DNA from: Loripinus fragilis
Taxonomy: Eukaryota > Mollusca > Bivalvia > Lucinida > Lucinidae
NCBI GenBank assembly: GCA_964019695.1
Contig: OZ026519.1
Span: 28,115,213-28,179,212, forward strand
Direction: 5' to 3'
Length of the DNA stretch: 64,000 nt
The position numbers and the translations under genes are program-made. The notes under the pieces are model-generated. The model was not told the origin of the DNA, ran no database searches, and was given only the letters and a program-made list of their open reading frames with translations. Of this stretch, positions 1-10,409 are shown in pieces; within the stretch, counting starts at the first letter, position 1; every line of letters starts with the position of its first letter.

Positions 1-380
1 CATAGAAAGATTATTTTAGTCAATTATTATGTCTTGCTATTACAAGTGACTGTTGACTTGACTGTAACGCGTTTATATAAATATCGCGTAGGTATACATT
101 TCTTGACATAAATGCGAGAAAATGAATGACGTTTTTTAGTCAAATACGTTCAGTGAAGGCCTATTTAAAGTTGATATATATCCTAGGCACCTTTCCGTGG
201 TGATCTCTTATACGTTGTACTTTACGTTACTCATATGTTACGTCTTTAAATCCCTAGTAAAATTATTAGTTTACCAGCGCGAACGTTGGTTAGCCCATAC
301 CTATTTTAAAGGGACAAAGCGAACCCTTATTTATTTTCAACAGTATAGTTGACTTATACCATTCCCAACAATAGGCTAAA
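1..380. other. Leader region upstream of gag; no LTR recognised
   Basis: AT-rich sequence before the gag start at 381. It should hold the end of a 5-prime LTR, a primer-binding site and the gag leader, but I found no matching direct repeat downstream of the pol end (4936 to about 8000), nor a clear primer-binding site. The left LTR may lie outside the window or be too diverged to see by eye. Confidence 0.3.
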
Positions 381-1712
381 ATGGATAAACATATTTCATT
401 AGCACAGGAATTAGGATATGAAGGGCAAGAACTAAAGGATTATCTTAAGAGGCAACAAGATTTAGAAAGGGAGGAAAGGTTAGCACAAAGGGAATATGAA
501 AAAGAGAAAAGGGAGGCCGAGCAAAAGGATAAAGAAAGGGAGCAAAAAGATAAAGAAAGGGAGCAAAAAGAGAAAGATAGGGAGCAAAAAGATAAGGATC
601 GGGAATTTGAAAAGTTAAGGATTCAGGCGGAAAAAATGAAAATTGAGGCCGCGCGCAAGGATAAGAAAATGGAAATGGAAAAAGAAATTGCGCTAAAAAA
701 AATTGAGGCCCAAGTGGAACTCAAAAAAATCGAGGCCGAGACCACTTCACACCCCTGGGGGCCCAAAGAGAAAAGTTCAAATCCTAGGAGTCCCAAGCTT
801 CCATACTTTGACGAACATACGGATAAGATGGATAGCTATTTAACTAGGTTCGAAAGTTATGCTTTGTCAAATAAATGGGACCCGTCCATGTGGGCATCAT
901 ACTTAAGTGCCTTATTAAAGGGACGCGCTTTGGAAGTCTTCGTTAGGCTTTCCAGAGATGACCAGTCGGATTATGGTCAGATTAAGGAGGCTCTGCTTAC
1001 TAATTTCGACCACACCGAACGATCTTTTCGTAAGAAATTTAGGGATTGTAGGCCCGAGAAAGCCGAAACTTTCAGACAATTTAGCGGTAGGCTAGCGAGC
1101 TACCTTGATAAATGGCTAGGTTTGGCTAAGGTCGAAAAGACCTACGAGGCAGTTTGTGATTTTTTGGCCCGAGACCAGTTCCTTGACTGTTGCAGTCATG
1201 AGCTCTATTTGTATCTCAAACCTAAGACGTTTAAGGTCCTGGGTGAGTTAGCCCATGAGGCGGATTTGTTCGCCGATGCAAGGGGTGGAGTTCCCGGATG
1301 CGTCGCAAAAGGGCATCGTGAGACTAATAGTCAAGTTCCGCATAATTATGGAAATCAGGTTGATCGAAAATCAAATATTTCTTGTAAGATTTGTGGTAAA
1401 GCCCATCAAACACATAATTGTTGGCACAACAAGAGCAAGAGGGTGTCGGCTGGTACGGAAATAGCATCAAGTGCTGAATTTAATTCTCCAAATCAAGGGG
1501 AAAAATGGCAAAATAGGGGTCGCAATTGGAATCGAGGCCGTAATAATTACCGTCGGAATCAGTCAGCTCCCGGTAGGAATTCCAATAGGAACTATAATAA
1601 TGATAAAGTCGACCATCAGGTCAACTTTTGTAAAGTAAAGGGAGAACAAAGTACAGATAAGGGAGTGCATAGCGTGTATCATGCTAAAATGCACGACCCA
1701 ATTGATAATTAA
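381..1712 (+). CDS. gag: Gag polyprotein of the Gmr1-like retrotransposon
   Basis: 443-aa open frame starting at an ATG. Residues about 20-125 are a highly charged coiled coil with repeated EQKDKERE-type heptads. A retrotransposon gag-like helical region follows (about 135-300, with PKLPYFDEHTDKMDSYLTRF and FRQFSGRLASYLDKW). A single zinc knuckle of form C-x2-C-x3-H-x4-C (CKICGKAHQTHNC) sits near residue 335, and an RGRN-rich basic tail follows, as expected for an RNA-binding nucleocapsid. The stop TAA at 1710-1712 is in the same frame as the protease region that follows, so gag and pol are separated by in-frame stops rather than by a frame change here. Gag is fully open although pol is damaged. 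Confidence 0.85.
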   Translation: MDKHISLAQELGYEGQELKDYLKRQQDLEREERLAQREYEKEKREAEQKDKEREQKDKEREQKEKDREQKDKDREFEKLRIQAEKMKIEAARKDKKMEMEKEIALKKIEAQVELKKIEAETTSHPWGPKEKSSNPRSPKLPYFDEHTDKMDSYLTRFESYALSNKWDPSMWASYLSALLKGRALEVFVRLSRDDQSDYGQIKEALLTNFDHTERSFRKKFRDCRPEKAETFRQFSGRLASYLDKWLGLAKVEKTYEAVCDFLARDQFLDCCSHELYLYLKPKTFKVLGELAHEADLFADARGGVPGCVAKGHRETNSQVPHNYGNQVDRKSNISCKICGKAHQTHNCWHNKSKRVSAGTEIASSAEFNSPNQGEKWQNRGRNWNRGRNNYRRNQSAPGRNSNRNYNNDKVDHQVNFCKVKGEQSTDKGVHSVYHAKMHDPIDN

Positions 1713-2407
1713 AAGGAGAATCCCCATAAGGATAGCAAGGGTACTTGCTATTTTTTAAGATCTAGACTACCGACGGCGGTAGGTACCGTAAATGGGTAGG
1801 AGGTCAGAGTTTTGAGAGATACGGGTTGTACCGGTGTAGTGGTTAGAAGGGACTTAGTATCCGATGAGCAAATGTTAGGGAAAGAGTTAGATGTTACTCT
1901 TATTAATGAGTCCAAACTGAAATACCCAGTGGCGCGTATTAGCGTGGAGTGTCCATTTTTTAATGGCACTACAGAAGCCTTATGCATGGAGGATACTTTG
2001 TATGATCTAGTTATAGAGAACATCGACGGATCGAAATTGCCAGATATGTCACATTTCGCAGCGAGCGTAGTAACTAGGTCACAAGCGAAAAAAGACGAGC
2101 GTACATATAAAAAACTAAAAATTTCCCAGATCAGATTATCAATAGTGATAGGAATGCAATCGAGTTGGATCAGGCTTCAGATCCAAAGCTCTCGAATATA
2201 CGGAAGCGAGTAGAGTTAGGCAACGTGACTGTGAGTCGGGGCATACACCGCGGAGAGACAAAGTTCATAATGAAGAAGGGGTTAATCTATCGGCAGTTTA
2301 CTTTGCGTGGTAAAACTACTTCGCAGCTGGTTGTACCTTCGAGTCTGACTGATAGGGTTATGACTTTGGCCCATGAATCGCTCATGGCAGGCCATTTTGG
2401 CATTTGA
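1713..2407 (+). pseudogene. Broken pol N-terminus: aspartic protease and integrase zinc region
   Basis: Sequence in the gag frame continues past the gag stop and meets a second stop, TAG at 1797-1799, a few codons before the protease active site RDTGCTGVVV (DTG motif, from about 1815). The protease frame is open to 2213. From about 2120 the pol-like reading moves to another frame, which carries the linker and the first half of the integrase zinc motif (AHESLMAGHFG). That frame ends at TGA 2405-2407. The CxxC half of the motif is in a third frame. So pol has at least one internal stop after the gag stop and two frame changes before the integrase core. I read these as mutations, because both frame changes fall inside or beside conserved domains. 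Confidence 0.75.
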
Positions 2408-4935
2408 AAGACGATCGATCGGTAGTGGCAGAATTTTTTTGGCCAGGCGTTTGCAGCGACGTGACACGTTTCTGCAAATCCTGCGACATATGTCAAAGGA
2501 CCGTTCAAAAAGGCAGGGTAGCAAAGGTGCCTTTAGGTCGGCTACCATTAATCGATACTCCTTTTAAGCGTGTAGCAGTAGATATTGTAGGACCAATTGA
2601 GCCCCGATCAAACAACCGATCAAGATATATTTTAACAATGATGGATTACGCGACGCGTTATCCTGAGGCCATTGTATTACCTAGTATCGAGACCGAGCGC
2701 GTAGCAGAAGCATTAGTCGAGATGTTTAGTAGGGTTGGCGTACCCGATGAAATGTTAACGGACTGTGGATCACAATTCACGTCTGAAATTATGAAGGAAG
2801 TAGCAAGATTATTATCATTACAGCAGCTGACTACATCAGCATTTCATGATCAATGTAATGGTTTAGTAGAGCGATCACACGCGACGCTCAAACAAATGTT
2901 GCGAAGAATGTGCGCTGAACGCCCAAAGGACTGGGATAGGTATCCTCCTGCACTCTTATTTGCAGTTAGGGAAGTACTTCAGGAGTCTTTAGGATTTTCG
3001 CCGTTTGAATTATTGTATGGACGAAACGTACGCCGTCCGATGGCAATTTTAAGAGAATTATGGATAGATGAGGTGGAAGATGAAGAGGTTCGCTCAACCT
3101 ATGATTACGTGATAAATTTACGAAAACGTCTCGAGCATACTTGCGAGTTGGCAATGAAAAATTTACAAAAAGTGCAAGGAAAACAAAAGGTGTATTACGA
3201 TGGACGAGCGAAACCTCGTTCTTTCAAAGTGGGAGATAAAGTTCTATTATTACTCCCCACCGATAGCAATAAGCTATTATTACAATGGCGGGGACCGTTC
3301 AAGATAGTAGAAGTGTTGAACCATGTTGACTACCGTGTAAACGTAAACGGTTACATCCATACATATCACGCCAATATTTTGAGGCTCTATGTTGAACGGA
3401 AAACTGAAGCATCTCACTGCTTATTATCCGCCGAAGCGAGTATGCCGTTAAGCGAAGATGATGACGACGAAAGTGATGAGTATTCACTTGAGGACTGTAC
3501 ATTTCCTTCTAATAAGGAAATTGAGACATATCGAGATGTTAGTATCTCGGACGAACTTACAGACGAACAGAAAAAAGAGGTCAAAGAATTACTGGCCAAA
3601 TACCCAGATGTACTGACCAGTATACCAGGCAAGACCGAATTATTGGAGCATGATATCAAATTATCAACTGCAGAACCTGTTAGGTCTAAGGGTTACCCTT
3701 TACCATATAAAACCAGAGAGATAATGGAATCTGAAATAGATGAGATGATTGAGCTAGGCGTGATCGAACCTTCGATCTCTCCTTACTCTTCGCCCATTGT
3801 GTTAGTTCCAAAAAAAGATGGGTCAGTTAGATTCTGTATTGACTTCTGCAAGCTTAATAAGGTTATGGAATTCGATGCGGAACCTATGCCAAATATGGAG
3901 GAAGTTATTAATAGAATGTCAGGGCATAGGTTCTATTCGCAAATGGATTTATGTAAAAGTTACTGGCAACTAGGCCTCAGCAAAAGGTCAAGGCCATATA
4001 CAGCCTTTGAAACACCTAGGGGATTATTCCAGTTTAAAACCATGCCTTTCGGTTTAGTTAATGCGGGGGCCTCTTTTTGTCGTCTCATACGCATAGTATT
4101 GCAAGGTCTGAGAAATGTCGATAGTTTCGTAGATGACATGTGGATTTTCACAGAAACTTGGGAAAAACATTTAAAATCCATAAAAGCCACCTTAGATAGA
4201 TTGCAAGCTGCTAAACTTACCGCAAAACCCTCTAAGTGTAAAATAGGGTACAGTGAAATTGAATGCCTAGGCCACAATATTCAAGACCAAACATTAAGGA
4301 CCAAAGATGACAAGATACAGGCTGTTAAAGATGCACAAAGGCCCGTTACTAAGAAACAAGTCCGGGGTTTTTTGGGGTTAGCTGGGTTCTATCGGAAATT
4401 CATCCCCAATTTCTCTGAAATTGCAGCACCTTTAAACGATCTAACGAAGAAAGATCGTCCAAACCAAATTAAGGACTGGCTACGTCATCACGAAAGGGCT
4501 TTTCAAACGTTGAAAAGTCGTCTTACATCCTCCCCTTTTCTGAGATTGCCTGTCTTTAATGAAGGGAAACCATTCATACTTAGGTCAAATGCGTCCGACA
4601 TAGGAATCGGAGCTGTACTGCTGCAAGAATTTGAGGGGGAAGGTAAATTGCCAATTGCCTACGCTAGTAAGAAGTTGTTACCCCGGGAAAGAAATTATTC
4701 TGTGATTGAGAAAGAATACTTAGCGATTGTTTGGGCAATTGAAAAGTTCAGGAAATATCTCTTTGGGGAAGAATTTATCCTGGAATGTGATCACAAACCC
4801 CTATCATTCATGCAGACTGCTAAGGCATTGAATCCCAGAATTATGCGTTGGGCATTAAAGCTCCAACCATACAGATTTAGGATTGTGGCAATCCGAGGAC
4901 AAGACAATGTGGGGGCAGACTATCTTTCCATGTAG
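2404..4935 (+). CDS. pol: Pol: integrase core, reverse transcriptase and RNase H
   Basis: 843 codons open from TTG 2404. This is not a real start: it is the rest of pol after a frame change. Order: integrase zinc CxxC (residues 27-30), DDE core with D60 (AVDIVGP), D120 (LTDCGSQFTS) and E156 (NGLVERSHATLK), a GPF-type C-terminal module (WRGPFKIVEV, about 295-305), an acidic linker (350-365), then RT with D515 (QMDLCKSYWQLGL) and FVDD at 575-578, and RNase H ending at GADYLSM. In RNase H the expected TDAS motif reads SNAS (N729), so the first catalytic Asp is replaced; E770 and D796 remain. The domain order is the Gmr1-like one. The enzyme group would copy and insert element RNA, but this copy cannot make an intact Pol. 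Confidence 0.88.
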   Translation: MKDDRSVVAEFFWPGVCSDVTRFCKSCDICQRTVQKGRVAKVPLGRLPLIDTPFKRVAVDIVGPIEPRSNNRSRYILTMMDYATRYPEAIVLPSIETERVAEALVEMFSRVGVPDEMLTDCGSQFTSEIMKEVARLLSLQQLTTSAFHDQCNGLVERSHATLKQMLRRMCAERPKDWDRYPPALLFAVREVLQESLGFSPFELLYGRNVRRPMAILRELWIDEVEDEEVRSTYDYVINLRKRLEHTCELAMKNLQKVQGKQKVYYDGRAKPRSFKVGDKVLLLLPTDSNKLLLQWRGPFKIVEVLNHVDYRVNVNGYIHTYHANILRLYVERKTEASHCLLSAEASMPLSEDDDDESDEYSLEDCTFPSNKEIETYRDVSISDELTDEQKKEVKELLAKYPDVLTSIPGKTELLEHDIKLSTAEPVRSKGYPLPYKTREIMESEIDEMIELGVIEPSISPYSSPIVLVPKKDGSVRFCIDFCKLNKVMEFDAEPMPNMEEVINRMSGHRFYSQMDLCKSYWQLGLSKRSRPYTAFETPRGLFQFKTMPFGLVNAGASFCRLIRIVLQGLRNVDSFVDDMWIFTETWEKHLKSIKATLDRLQAAKLTAKPSKCKIGYSEIECLGHNIQDQTLRTKDDKIQAVKDAQRPVTKKQVRGFLGLAGFYRKFIPNFSEIAAPLNDLTKKDRPNQIKDWLRHHERAFQTLKSRLTSSPFLRLPVFNEGKPFILRSNASDIGIGAVLLQEFEGEGKLPIAYASKKLLPRERNYSVIEKEYLAIVWAIEKFRKYLFGEEFILECDHKPLSFMQTAKALNPRIMRWALKLQPYRFRIVAIRGQDNVGADYLSM

Positions 4936-6046
4936 TCCGCCATTTAAGTCGCACGTGTATATATATTGTATTATATATTTATTCTGTATTATTCCTTCTT
5001 TTCTGCATCATGTATCGTAAGAAAAAGTCATTCCTTTTTCTCCCAAAAGGAAGGGCCTTTGTTACAATGCAGAATGGCTGGAATAACAGAATCAGTGATG
5101 ATTGCGTATACGCACAAATACGCAGAGGTTTAGGTATGCACCTGGTCACCTATTCGAACCATGATACGGTACTCTTTCTATTGATAGTCCCAATAAAAGG
5201 TCGATTTGTCTGAGATGGAATTCATTGTGTCTATATTTATCAACGCTTGCACGATTTCCTTACTCTTCTTGAAGATCTCAGAAATCTTGTGCATTTTTTA
5301 ATATATAAAGGATGGAATTTCCCATTCTTGTTAGGGGACATTTTAAACATACCGTTGAAAGGTTCGATATAGAGACGCTATTCATTATTATAAAAGGTAC
5401 GTGAAGTTATATATATTGTTACTGTGTTGAAATTGTACATGACAGGGCGATGGCGATTCGTGTAATTGCATTGAATCTCGATGTCTCTAGCATGTCACAT
5501 TGTATTGAAATAATAAGTCACTCGTTTTCTATTTTGTCGTCTGTTGAATCAGCCAGCATTCCGTGTATGAGTTCTTTCGGGTGTTATCAATAACGTCCCG
5601 TTATTTCGGTGAAAATAGCGATTGTTACGCACTTGCGTATGAAGCTACGCACATGTGTATTGCCTAAAAATCTGCTGGGACCATTCTTGCGGCTATAGTA
5701 AAAGCTGTCGGGATGGACTCGTCGGGTTATTTCGGACAAAAGTAGTCACAGGCCATGTCGGGCCTGCACCTAAAACTATAATGGCATGCTGAAAGATTGA
5801 CCAGGGACCGATAGGTGAAAAACAAATTTTAGCAGCTAGATGTTAAATTGTTGTGATTTTATATGGCGTTGTTGGAAAGACGATTTAACTGCCAGTGATA
5901 ATCGACTTTCTGTAGCGACCTGTATGTGTCACCTCGAGTTATATCTGACGCATATAAGAATAAGGGTTAGGTGCATACACTACAACACACTTACATAAAT
6001 AAGGTGATAGCTGACATGTATGTTTAGAGATTAGGTAGGTGTAATG
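4936..6046. other. Non-coding region downstream of pol
   Basis: AT-rich DNA after the RNase H stop. It may include the 3-prime non-coding part of the retroelement, but I saw no LTR, no convincing polypurine tract and no coding ORF. Confidence 0.3.
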
Positions 6047-6137
6047 TAACACCAAAGTAAATGTAAAATATTTTTTGCTACACCAAAGAAAATGTTAAAG
6101 TATTTGTTACACCAAAATAAATGTAAGAAAGCATTGT
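6047..6137 (+). repeat. Short tandem array, three units of about 30 bp
   Basis: Three consecutive imperfect units each begin TACACCAAA or TAACACCAAA followed by an AAATGT-like stretch (about 6047, 6079 and 6108). Nothing coding overlaps it. Confidence 0.6.
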
Positions 6138-8319
6138 ACGGTTTTACACACATAAAACAGCAGAATGTAATCTCTCAATATTGATGTAAATATTTTTTGC
6201 CGAGAGGTCATAATTAGTTGTTTACAACTGATATGTCATACATGTACGAAATTAGTGCATGGGCAGCGTGATGTCCGACATAAACGTCCAAACGTTACGT
6301 CGGCACCACACTGTTCAACCTTTTTCCTGGAATTTTAAGAGAATTGGTATCAGTATTTGTAAACCTCAAAACTATCTAGATAACGTGACCTTGAAGGGAA
6401 AAAGGGCCACGGGATCTTGATTTTTCGGCTGCGATAGCGTCTCAACCAGGGTGACGTTACGACAGTGTATAGAAAATTTTGTTACGTATGGGTTTGTTCG
6501 TTTGGCATAAGAGGTATTGTTTAGCGCTGACATAGGCCAGTCACTAAAAATACTTCTCTATTATATAATTTTAAGTGTGGATATTTAGAAGAGCCGATCC
6601 ATCCTAACTGCATGGGAGCCGTTAGCCATACACCCACGGGTGAGGGCTAATCGCGCGCTTATAGGGTTAGGCTGTAATTTAAAAGAGTAAGACCACAGAA
6701 ATTATTTCTATTTTTGTGATCTTCAAATGAACAACCCCATTATTGACGCAAAAGAGTGATTCTGAGATTCTAAATATAGATTGTTTTTTGCAGAATCGTC
6801 TCGTGTGTCCCCTGCTACGTTGGAGGCTGAATGTTGGTGAGCCGTATGATTATAACCTGAGGGCACATATTAGCTGTCCCCCTCAGGCCATGACCAGCGT
6901 GGATCAAGGCCCAATCGTACCACGTAGCACAATCGAATGGAAGCCAACCGGCTTGAATTGTTATATGTGAATCTGACACCCCAACGTGGGGATATGATCA
7001 GGAAGATCTACTTATATTAATCCTGACGTCTTGAAAGACGATCAGCAGTACGCGTAAAGAAATATTACGTGAAACCAGTGACAACCAAAGTACAGGCTCG
7101 ATCACCTCAGCGCCGATGGTCTGAAGTAGACACACGTGCAGCTTAGAAGACATAGTGTTCGCGAGACGCGTATAATCTCGATATTTCTCGTCAATACGAG
7201 AACTGAAATATTAAAGGGCCCAATTTTGTTTTTTTTATGAGAACTTAAGCTATATGTTAATCATATTCTTTACGTCTCTTATTTCTGACTAGTTGACGTA
7301 CATCTAGAACAGGACAGTCCAAGATTGGTTCTAATTGAAATGATCTTGGAGTGGCAACTTGCTCTAGTATAGGAGGGTCAATTAGCCAGAAATAACAGCG
7401 TAGGTGGTGTCATTGTATATTAATGTGTTGTTGATGTTTTCTTAGTACATAAAGTACTGAAAAGTTTTTGCTAGTTGTGTGCATTATTTTTCCCTGGTAG
7501 CATCGTCATCGCATAAAGGAATTTTCCAATAAGATTTCCCCTCTTCCTTCCTGACCGGCTTTATGTCGTAACAAGCGTTCAACATATTGTATTTGAGTTA
7601 AAACTAGTTTAAATGTTGCTTCGTGCATTTTGGTAGAGATAAGTTTAACTGAAAACTGAAAGGTGGTGTTTTGTTTACCATTTATTTGCAATCATAAGGA
7701 GACTTTAGTGAAAACGATTCGTTGTAATTTAACAAAAGCATATCCGATCTTGGCAAATTTCACAGAATCATTACATAAGAATACCGGAATACTTCCATAA
7801 AAATTTCAAGAAATTTCAACTGTTTATGGAAGAATTATACGCTCGTCTATATCACTTGTATATGTTTGAAGCATTGAGTTTGTTAGTATACTAACGTGAC
7901 CCTCATTCAAAGGGCTATAGAATCGATAACTATACTGTATTTTTCTTTAGGTCTGGTGTCAGTTTAAAGGTGACATATAGTCCTTTATAGAAACATTTAC
8001 CATTTTGTCGTAGCATATATGTGAAGAAAGTTATGAAGCTACTTGCATTCATATTTGAACAGCCCTCGTTTATTGGATGCGATTTCTTATTATGGCTGAC
8101 CTGTTCTAAAACATATTTCTCAAAGCCTTAAAGTAATTTATAGTCCTGTGCTTCACAGCCAATCAGATTGCACAGATATTTAAATTCTTGGCTTCTCCAT
8201 AAAACCACTTTAAAACACCTGTTTAGCCACAAAAATGGCAATTTTATTTGTGATACCGATATGAGATGCAGGTAGATTAGATAGAGTACATAAGATTCGT
8301 GCTAATCGACTTGAGAGCC
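6138..8319. other. Unannotated AT-rich stretch with two small inverted repeats
   Basis: No gene recognised. Two hairpins are visible: 6622-6650 (TTAGCC/GGCTAA outer arms with CACC/GGTG inner arms) and 7318-7350 (TCCAAGAT/ATCTTGGA, perfect 8-bp arms). Open frames here are short and lack recognisable motifs. Confidence 0.4.
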
Positions 8320-8323
8320 ACGT

Positions 8324-8560
8324 GAGCCACGACATGTGATTTCCAACAATGTGGCATTTTGACAAGTGTAGACTCAGACGAGCCTGTGCAGCCTTATTTT
8401 AAGCTTAGAAACTCCAAATGATGTCCAGTCAGTAGCTTAACAGTCATAGAATATTCAAACGACTAGTAAAGGCTCTAATCAGACTGCGCATATGCGCAGG
8501 CTGATTTGAGGCTTTGCTGGCCACACATACCACATTGTTGGAAATCTCATGTTACGGCTC
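8324..8560. mobile_element. MITE family A copy 1 (237 bp, TSD ACGT)
   Basis: Short non-coding element with terminal inverted repeats starting GAGCC and containing ATTTCCAACAATGTGG (left) and its complement (right). It is flanked by the 4-bp direct repeat ACGT at 8320-8323 and 8561-8564. It has an inner palindromic core, CTGCGCATATGCGCAG. Three of the four complete copies in this window are exactly 237 bp. Confidence 0.8.
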
Positions 8561-8886
8561 ACGTCACAAATATATGAGCCGTTAAAACCATACACTAGCG
8601 TCAAAAGTTCTAACCAGTCTGCGCATCTACACCGTCTGACCAGCGCCATTGTTGTCCCATGTGTTCGCTGACAAGCTATATTATCAACAAACTGAATCAT
8701 CACTGCCATCGAGACTATCGAACAGTGTTGATCATGTGAACTTGATGCCATATAATGCAGCGTACCATAATGATCAGCACTGTGTGTCATGATTACAATT
8801 ATATACAGAGACAGCTGCTTCAAATGTCAAACGGGTTTATTATACTCTTGCTGTTGTAGAGAGGCCATTAAAGGCACGTAAGTAAA

Positions 8887-9080
8887 ACAAATATCACGAT
8901 CATAATAATGTGGCATAGGGGAAAGATGATATCAGGATCACTGTGTCTCCAATTCCATCCCAAGAAAGTAGTGAAGTAACAAATATCACGATCATAATTA
9001 TGTGACATAAAGACAAAATCACAGGGGAAAGATGATACCAGAATTCTTGTGTCTCCAATTACATACCAAGAAAGTAGTGA
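8887..9080. repeat. Tandem duplication, unit about 92-103 bp
   Basis: Two adjacent copies share ACAAATATCACGATCATAAT, GGGGAAAGATGAT, TGTGTCTCCAATT and CAAGAAAGTAGTGAA. The first starts near 8887 and the second near 8978. The second has a small internal insertion. Confidence 0.65.
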
Positions 9081-9097
9081 ACCCCTTCCCTTCATGG

Positions 9098-9400
9098 GCG
9101 GATCCAGAGGGGGGGGACAGGGGGTCCGGACCCCCCTGAAAATCACCAAAATATGGGGGTATTTATCAATGTTTGTCCGGATCTCCTGAACAATTACAAA
9201 GATACCAAGCCAGCATTCAATGTTGGGACATCATCGGCCCACCAGCGAAACGCCATTTCAATGGCAGACCATCGTCGAGCCCATTTATAGTGATATTTGG
9301 GGCTTCTATCCCCTCATCAACTAAAAAAAAAATAAAAAATAAAAAAGTTATCAAATTTGGACCCCCTCTGACAAAGCTTTCTGGCCTTTCCAAATCCCTT
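9098..9400. mobile_element. MITE family B fragment (GGATCCAGAGGGG end)
   Basis: Begins GCGGATCCAGAGGGGGGG and runs through GGGGTCCGGACCCCCC to an A-rich stretch and TTGGACCCCCTCTGAC, the arrangement also seen at 27968-28210, 38651-38903 and 39130-39380. The right terminus is degraded. It shares the inner segment around CATCATCGGCCC with the copy at 39.2 kb. Confidence 0.6.
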
Positions 9401-9806
9401 CCCAGATTTTTGCAATGAAACGCCCCATACCATACAAACTCTTGAGAATTTGATTAGCGTGTCTCAACCACCACACCTAAAGTGAGTTACACCACCACCA
9501 CAGATTTTGTTGATGCACACACAGTGATCTGGGCATTCGCTTATCACAAACGACCAAAGCAAAGATTCTTTTGATGCCTATTAAATGTGCTTTCACCACA
9601 GTTGTTTAATCCTTTTTATTTTGGATACAAATGTTTAAAAGGGTAATTTGGCTAACATTGAAGACCCAGTATATTTGGGCCAGCACGCAAGGTTTCGGTA
9701 ATTATGGCATATACCATAAGCTTCATTAAAACGCCCATACTGGCGTATCTCGTGTCGCTAGCGGTCTAAAGTTTAGTCTGAGTCTTCCTCTGCTGTGTAT
9801 CTATAT

Positions 9807-10027
9807 GAGCCGCGATATGAGATTTCCAACAATGTGACATTTTGACAAGAATAGACTCAGACCAGCCTGTGCAGCCTCCATTTAAGCTTATAAACTCCAA
9901 ATGTTGTTCGGTTAGTAGAATATTGAAGCGACTTGCAAAGGCTCTGATCAGTCTGCGCGTATGCGCAGGCTGGTCTGAGCCTTTGCTGGTCGCACATATC
10001 ACATTTTTGGAAATCTCATGTCGGCTC
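9807..10027. mobile_element. MITE family A copy 2 (221 bp, TSD ATAT)
   Basis: Same termini (GAGCCGCGATATGAGATTTC and complement) and inner CTGCGCGTATGCGCAGGCTG core as copy 1, with a small internal deletion. Flanked by ATAT at 9803-9806 and 10028-10031. The flanks are AT-rich, so this TSD alone is weaker evidence than ACGT at copy 1. Confidence 0.75.
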
Positions 10028-10264
10028 ATATGTCTGCGAGAAGCATACGCTCTGGCGCGTTTGTGCATTCGCTGCTCAACGATGCGATAAATACCAAAAT
10101 CTTGTGTGCTGCTTGGTCTTTCCCGTCAATGACATTACCAATCTCAAGGCAATGTTTACTTGCCACCGGGCGTCGTCCGCCTTTTAATACTGTGGCGTAC
10201 TACCAGTTTGAGTTTATTATTCTGTATACAGAGTGCGTGCGACGGTGGGAACCTGCTGTGCTTT

Positions 10265-10409
10265 GGATCCAGGATTTCTGGAAATGGGGTCCATATGTTT
10301 AAAGGCAGAGGGGGTCGCTTTGCTGATTTTATCTTAATTTCATAGGATATTCAAAAACGGGGATCGAGAGGGGGTTCGAGCGAACCCACTGAACCCTATC
10401 TGGATCCGC
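10265..10409. mobile_element. Short family B-like inverted-repeat element
   Basis: Starts GGATCCAG and ends CTGGATCC (10265-10272 and 10400-10407), with G-rich inner sequence (GCAGAGGGGGTCGC, GAGAGGGGGTTCGAG). About 145 bp and non-coding. Confidence 0.55.

Larger units (their letters stand above)
381..4935 (+). mobile_element. Ty3/Gypsy LTR retrotransposon, Gmr1-like order (gag-PR-IN-RT-RH)
   Basis: Coding part of a Ty3/Gypsy-type element. Reading along the plus strand: gag with a zinc knuckle, an aspartic-protease DTG site (about 1818), the integrase zinc region and DDE core (about 2340-3400), then reverse transcriptase (about 3600-4400) and RNase H (about 4550-4935). Standard Ty3/Gypsy elements have RT-RH before IN. 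IN before RT is the Ty1/copia order, but in Gypsy-type elements it defines the Gmr1-like group first described from Atlantic cod. The RT-RH sequence is Gypsy-like (FVDD, FGLVNAGASF, GFYRKFIPNF). Breaks in pol mark this copy as inactive. LTRs were not identified, so the true ends are unknown. Confidence 0.85.

Noticed and set aside
1..380. 5-prime LTR of the Gypsy element
   Set aside because: I compared it by eye with 4936-8000 and saw no matching direct repeat, so I do not call an LTR.
8479..8823. 114-codon minus-strand frame
   Set aside because: It runs through a MITE inverted repeat and has no domain; frames at 9766-10302 are the same case.
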